Below are positions 4,453-7,790 of a stretch of 7,790 nt of DNA, piece by piece. The notes beneath the pieces are model-generated. The model was not told the origin of the DNA. It saw nothing but the letters and a program-made list of their open reading frames with translations, and made no database searches. Origin of the DNA: an uncultured Curvibacter sp. GTDB taxonomy: Bacteria > Pseudomonadota > Gammaproteobacteria > Burkholderiales > Burkholderiaceae. Each line of letters opens with the position of its first letter. The first letter of the stretch is position 1. The position numbers and the translations under genes were made by a program. The stretch lies in the NCBI GenBank assembly GCA_946481355.1, contig CAMLNH010000124.1, positions 1 to 7,790 on the forward strand. Reading direction: 5' to 3'.

Positions 4453-7400
4453 TCACGCTCCTCGCAGAGATCTCCGCATCATCAGCATCCAGACCGCCGG
4501 GATCACCAGCATGGACAGCAAGGGCGCTGTGATCATGCCTCCCACCATCGGCGCGGCGATGCGCTGCATCACCTCTGACCCGGTGCCTCCACTCCAGAGT
4601 ATGGGCAGCAGACCGGCAAGGATCACTGCCACCGTCATGGCTTTGGGACGTACGCGCAGCAGAGCGCCTTCGGTGATCGCCTCCAGCAACAATGCCTCGT
4701 TCGGTCTGGTGCCTGCCGCAAGCCTGTGCTCCCACGCATTCTTTAAATAGACCAGCATCACGACGCCAAACTCTGCAGCGACTCCGGCCAAAGCCAGAAA
4801 GCCCACGGCAGTGGCCACAGAGATCGCGTGGCCAAGCATCCAGATGAGCCAGAAGCCGCCCGTCAGGGCAAAAGGAACCGCCAGCAGGATCAGCAAGGCT
4901 TCGTCAACGCGCCGGAACGTCAGATACAGCAGGAAGAAGATGATGGCAATCGTGAAGGGGATCACAACCTTGAGCCGCTCGACTGCGCGCTCCAGGTACT
5001 CGAACTGCCCCGACCAGTTGATGGCATAGCCGGTGGGCAAAACCACCTCCTGGTTGACCCGCGCTTGCATCTCTTTGACTGCTGAGCTCAGGTCTCGACC
5101 ACGCAAGTCGACATAGACCCACCCCGAAAGGCGGGCATTCTCGCTACGCAGCATCGGCGGGCCATCCTGGATCTGAATGCGGGCAACATCAGCCAATCTG
5201 AGCTGGGCGCCCTGATCGCTCACAAACGAGAGGTTGCTTAGCTTATCGACTGAGTCACGCAGTTCGCGTGGATAGCGGATATTGATAGGGAAACGTTGCC
5301 GGCCCTCCACGACTTCGCCAATGTTTTCGCCTCCGATGGCAGAGGACACCAGCATCTGCACATCGGCCACATTGAGCCCATACCGGGCGGCTGCCGAACG
5401 ATCAATCGCGACGTCGATATAGCGCCCGCCGACGAGACGCTCGGCCAGCGCGGAGGTCACGCCCGGCACGTCCTTGACGACCCGCTCCACCTGGCTCGCC
5501 AGCCGGTCAATCTCTGCCAGATCAGGCCCGCTGACCTTGACGCCCACCGGACTCTTGATCCCAGTCGCCAGCATGTCGATGCGATTGCGGATAGGGGGAA
5601 CCCAGATGTTCGAGAGCCCGGGTACCTTGACTGCCTGATCCAACTCGGCGACGAGTTGTTCCGGCGTCACTCCGGGACGCCATTGCGCACGCGGCTTGAA
5701 CTGGATCGTCGTTTCGAACATTTCAATCGGCGCCGGGTCAGTTGCTGTCTCGGCGCGGCCAGCTTTGCCGAACACCCGGACCACCTCGGGCACCGTCCGG
5801 ATCATCCGGTCGGTCTGTTGCAGCAGCTCGGACGCCTTGGCCGCTGACAGGCCTGGCAAGGCCGAAGGCATATAGAGCAGGTCGCCCTCGTCCATGGGCG
5901 GCATGAACTCGCCCCCCAGCTGTGACAGGGGAACAAGGGTACTGGCCAGCGCCAGAACAGACGCCATGATGGCGCTTTTCGGGAAGCGCAACACCAGCGC
6001 CAAGACTGGGCGATAGAGCGCGATCAGAAAACGGTTGACCGGGTTGGCGCGTTCGTGCGGAATCCGCCCGCGGATGAGGTAGCCCATCAGTACCGGGATC
6101 AAGGTCACCGCCAATGCTGCCGATGCCGCCATGGCGTAGGTCTTGGTGAACGCCAATGGCGAGAACAACCGACCCTCCTGTGCCTCCAACGTGAAGACCG
6201 GGACAAAAGAGAGCGTGATGATGAGCAAGGAGAAGAAAAGCGCGGGTCCAACTTCGACTGCGGCCTTGCTCACAACTGACCAGTGCTCATGCGCTTGCAG
6301 TTTCTGACCCGGATGAGCCTCTTCCCACGCCTCCAGGTGTTTATGGGCGTTTTCAATCATCACGACGGCGGCATCCACCATGGCACCGATGGCGATCGCG
6401 ATGCCCCCCAGGGACATGATGTTGGCGTTGACGCCCTGGTAGCGCATGACGATGAAGGCAGCCAGGATGCCGATCGGCAGGGAAATCACGGCGACCAGCG
6501 AGGACCGCAAATGGAAGAGGAAAAGCAGGCAGACCGCCGCCACCACCAGAAATTCCTCGATGAGCTTGTTGCGCAGATTAGCTACCGCACGCTCGATCAA
6601 TTGGGAGCGGTCGTAGGTGGGCACGATCTCGACACCACTCGGCAAACTGGCTTTGAGTTGCTCCAGCTTGGCCTTGACCGCCTGGATCGTTTCCTGCGCG
6701 TTCTTGCCGGTCCGCATGACCACTACACCGCCAACCACTTCGCCCTCACCGTCGAGTTCGGCAATGCCGCGCCGCATCTCCGGCCCGATCTGGATCCGTG
6801 CGACATCTCCCAGCCTTACGGCCACGCCACTTTTGGAGGTACGCAGCGGGATGTTGCGAAAATCGTCGAGGCTGGACAAGTAGCCCCGGGCCCGCACCAT
6901 GTATTCCGTCTCAGCCAGCTCCAGGACGGCCCCTCCCGTCTCCTGGTTGGAGCGTCGGATGGCTTCCAGCACCTGGCCATGCGTGATGCCGAAGCTGCGC
7001 AGGCGATCCGGGTCCAGCACGACTTGGTACTGACGCACCATGCCGCCCAGACTGGCGACCTCGACCACATTGGGTACGGATTTCAGCTCGAATTTCAGGA
7101 ACCAGTCCTGCAGGGCGCGCAGCTGTCCGAGGTCCGTTCGGCCTGTGCGGTCAACCAGCGCGTATTCGTAGACCCAGCCTACCCCGGTTGCATCGGGTCC
7201 TAGCGCCGCCGTTGCCCCGGCGGGCAAGCGCCCTTGCACCTGGTTCAGGTACTCCAGCACCCGAGATCGCGCCCAGTAGAGATCCGTGCCGTCCTCGAAC
7301 AGGACGTAGACGAAGGAGTCGCCGAAGAAGGAGTAGCCGCGCACGGTCTTGGCGCCCGGCACAGACATCATGGTCGTCGTCAGGGGGTAGGTGATCTGGT

Positions 7401-7587
7401 TTTCGACGATCTGCGGCGCCTGGCCCGGATAGCTGGTGCGGATGATGACCTGCACGTCGGAAAGATCGGGCAGTGCATCGAGCGGCGTGCGTGCCAGTGA
7501 CCAGAGACCAACGGCCACCAGAAGCAGGGTGGCGACCAGGACCAGAAAGCGGTTGCCGATGGACCAGCGGATGATTTTTTCAATCAT
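4453..7587 (-). CDS. cusA: CusA, Cu(I)/Ag(I) efflux RND pump of the heavy-metal efflux family
   Basis: Inner-membrane proton-driven pump that, with CusB and CusC, moves Cu(I) and Ag(I) out of the periplasm or cytoplasm across the outer membrane. At 1044 residues it is almost the length of E. coli CusA (1047) and aligns with it end to end by eye. It has the N-terminal helix, two periplasmic loops (about 40-340 and 560-870) and two blocks of membrane helices (about 340-530 and 872-1037). The metal site is intact: Met573 (LLYMPS), Met623 (IEMFET) and Met672 (RIDMLA), at the same numbers as E. coli. The proton relay is present as Asp405, Glu939 and Lys982 (E. coli Lys984). Methionine pairs 410/501, 403/486 and 391/1007 are kept, but the partner of Met271 is Asn755 instead of Met. 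Start ATG 7587 has GGGAGG at 7594-7599 and overlaps the cusB stop as ATGA, so translation is probably coupled. CzcA-type Zn/Co/Cd specificity is unlikely given the methionines. Confidence 0.97.
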   Translation of the reverse strand: MIEKIIRWSIGNRFLVLVATLLLVAVGLWSLARTPLDALPDLSDVQVIIRTSYPGQAPQIVENQITYPLTTTMMSVPGAKTVRGYSFFGDSFVYVLFEDGTDLYWARSRVLEYLNQVQGRLPAGATAALGPDATGVGWVYEYALVDRTGRTDLGQLRALQDWFLKFELKSVPNVVEVASLGGMVRQYQVVLDPDRLRSFGITHGQVLEAIRRSNQETGGAVLELAETEYMVRARGYLSSLDDFRNIPLRTSKSGVAVRLGDVARIQIGPEMRRGIAELDGEGEVVGGVVVMRTGKNAQETIQAVKAKLEQLKASLPSGVEIVPTYDRSQLIERAVANLRNKLIEEFLVVAAVCLLFLFHLRSSLVAVISLPIGILAAFIVMRYQGVNANIMSLGGIAIAIGAMVDAAVVMIENAHKHLEAWEEAHPGQKLQAHEHWSVVSKAAVEVGPALFFSLLIITLSFVPVFTLEAQEGRLFSPLAFTKTYAMAASAALAVTLIPVLMGYLIRGRIPHERANPVNRFLIALYRPVLALVLRFPKSAIMASVLALASTLVPLSQLGGEFMPPMDEGDLLYMPSALPGLSAAKASELLQQTDRMIRTVPEVVRVFGKAGRAETATDPAPIEMFETTIQFKPRAQWRPGVTPEQLVAELDQAVKVPGLSNIWVPPIRNRIDMLATGIKSPVGVKVSGPDLAEIDRLASQVERVVKDVPGVTSALAERLVGGRYIDVAIDRSAAARYGLNVADVQMLVSSAIGGENIGEVVEGRQRFPINIRYPRELRDSVDKLSNLSFVSDQGAQLRLADVARIQIQDGPPMLRSENARLSGWVYVDLRGRDLSSAVKEMQARVNQEVVLPTGYAINWSGQFEYLERAVERLKVVIPFTIAIIFFLLYLTFRRVDEALLILLAVPFALTGGFWLIWMLGHAISVATAVGFLALAGVAAEFGVVMLVYLKNAWEHRLAAGTRPNEALLLEAITEGALLRVRPKAMTVAVILAGLLPILWSGGTGSEVMQRIAAPMVGGMITAPLLSMLVIPAVWMLMMRRSLRGA

Positions 7588-7790
7588 GGCTTGCCTCCCT
7601 CGGCCGCCGGCACAACGCTTTGCAGCACGTAGTCGTCGCCTTCCTGAACGAAGTCAAAATTGACCCGCATCCCTTCCTTCAGGCCCTTGGGCAGGCCTTG
7701 TGACGGCGCTTTAAAGGGCATGGTCATGGCGCCCCATTGAAGAGAGGCAATCGGCTCGTGCGTCAACGTGAGTTCATCGGCATCCATGCC
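7584..7790 (-). CDS. cusB: CusB-type membrane fusion protein, C-terminal CusF-like metal-binding domain (5' end cut by window edge)
   Basis: Only the last 68 codons are in view, and the frame is open through the right edge. They encode a CusF-type small beta-barrel: His11, Trp19, Met22 and Met24 of the fragment have the spacing of the E. coli CusF ligands His36, Trp44, Met47 and Met49, which bind Cu(I)/Ag(I) in the periplasm with the Trp capping the metal. The Met at 7787 is probably internal, since the strand before it is needed to complete the fold. In cus operons the gene directly before cusA is normally cusB, and SilB of Cupriavidus metallidurans is a CusB relative with such a domain fused at its C-terminus. 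A cusB-cusF fusion is therefore most likely, with a separate cusF gene as the alternative. The stop TGA (7584-7586) overlaps the cusA ATG. The domain would hand periplasmic Cu(I)/Ag(I) to the pump (inference from CusF). Confidence 0.82.
   Translation of the reverse strand, partial: GMDADELTLTHEPIASLQWGAMTMPFKAPSQGLPKGLKEGMRVNFDFVQEGDDYVLQSVVPAAEGGKP

Noticed and set aside
4214..4735. 173-codon minus-strand open frame overlapping the end of cusA
   Set aside because: Most of it is an out-of-frame reading of cusA. Only its tail is of interest, as the possible -1 slippage extension of the small membrane protein.
6283..7203. 306-codon open frame on the plus strand
   Set aside because: Antisense to cusA, which is conserved residue by residue over this span.
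7584..7787. Stand-alone 67-aa CusF starting at Met 7787
   Set aside because: The Met falls inside the fold, there is no signal peptide, and the frame continues beyond the window edge.
1..7790. tRNA, rRNA, CRISPR array, insertion sequence or prophage genes
   Set aside because: No cloverleaf, regularly spaced repeat array, transposase or integrase motif, or recognisable terminal inverted repeat was found on either strand.

Overview
The window is 7.8 kb of GC-rich DNA in which every supported gene lies on the minus strand. GC-rich third codon positions, RTX-type secretion, a Cus-type metal efflux module and the general look of the proteins suggest a betaproteobacterium of the Burkholderiales, possibly Comamonadaceae such as Delftia or Comamonas. 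That assignment is inference; no rRNA or tRNA is present to settle it.

Read in the direction of transcription (right to left), the window opens inside a heavy-metal efflux operon. At the right edge is the 3' end of a cusB-like membrane fusion protein gene carrying a CusF-type copper/silver-binding domain (7584-7790). It overlaps the start of a full-length cusA (4453-7587) by 4 bases. CusA is a Cu(I)/Ag(I) RND pump that keeps the three-methionine metal site and the proton-relay residues. Six bases after cusA lies a 56-codon gene (4276-4446) for a single-pass, strongly basic small membrane protein, a candidate accessory subunit of the pump.

Then comes a 344-base gap (3932-4275) with direct repeats and a strong hairpin, probably the control region of the next gene. 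That gene is a PhzS-like FAD-dependent monooxygenase (2633-3931). A 114-base spacer with a possible activator-type promoter leads to a 116-codon gene of unknown function (2168-2518). A 375-base, comparatively AT-rich gap (1793-2167) holds several palindromes. The last gene, cut by the left edge, encodes a type I secretion ABC transporter of the HlyB/LapB type with a degenerate, non-catalytic C39-like domain (1-1792).

Functionally there are two blocks: a copper/silver export operon (cusB-cusA-small membrane protein) and a set of probably independent genes (monooxygenase, unknown protein, type I exporter). No transposase, integrase, CRISPR array or RNA gene was found. The most interesting items are the small membrane protein behind cusA and the palindrome-rich control regions.
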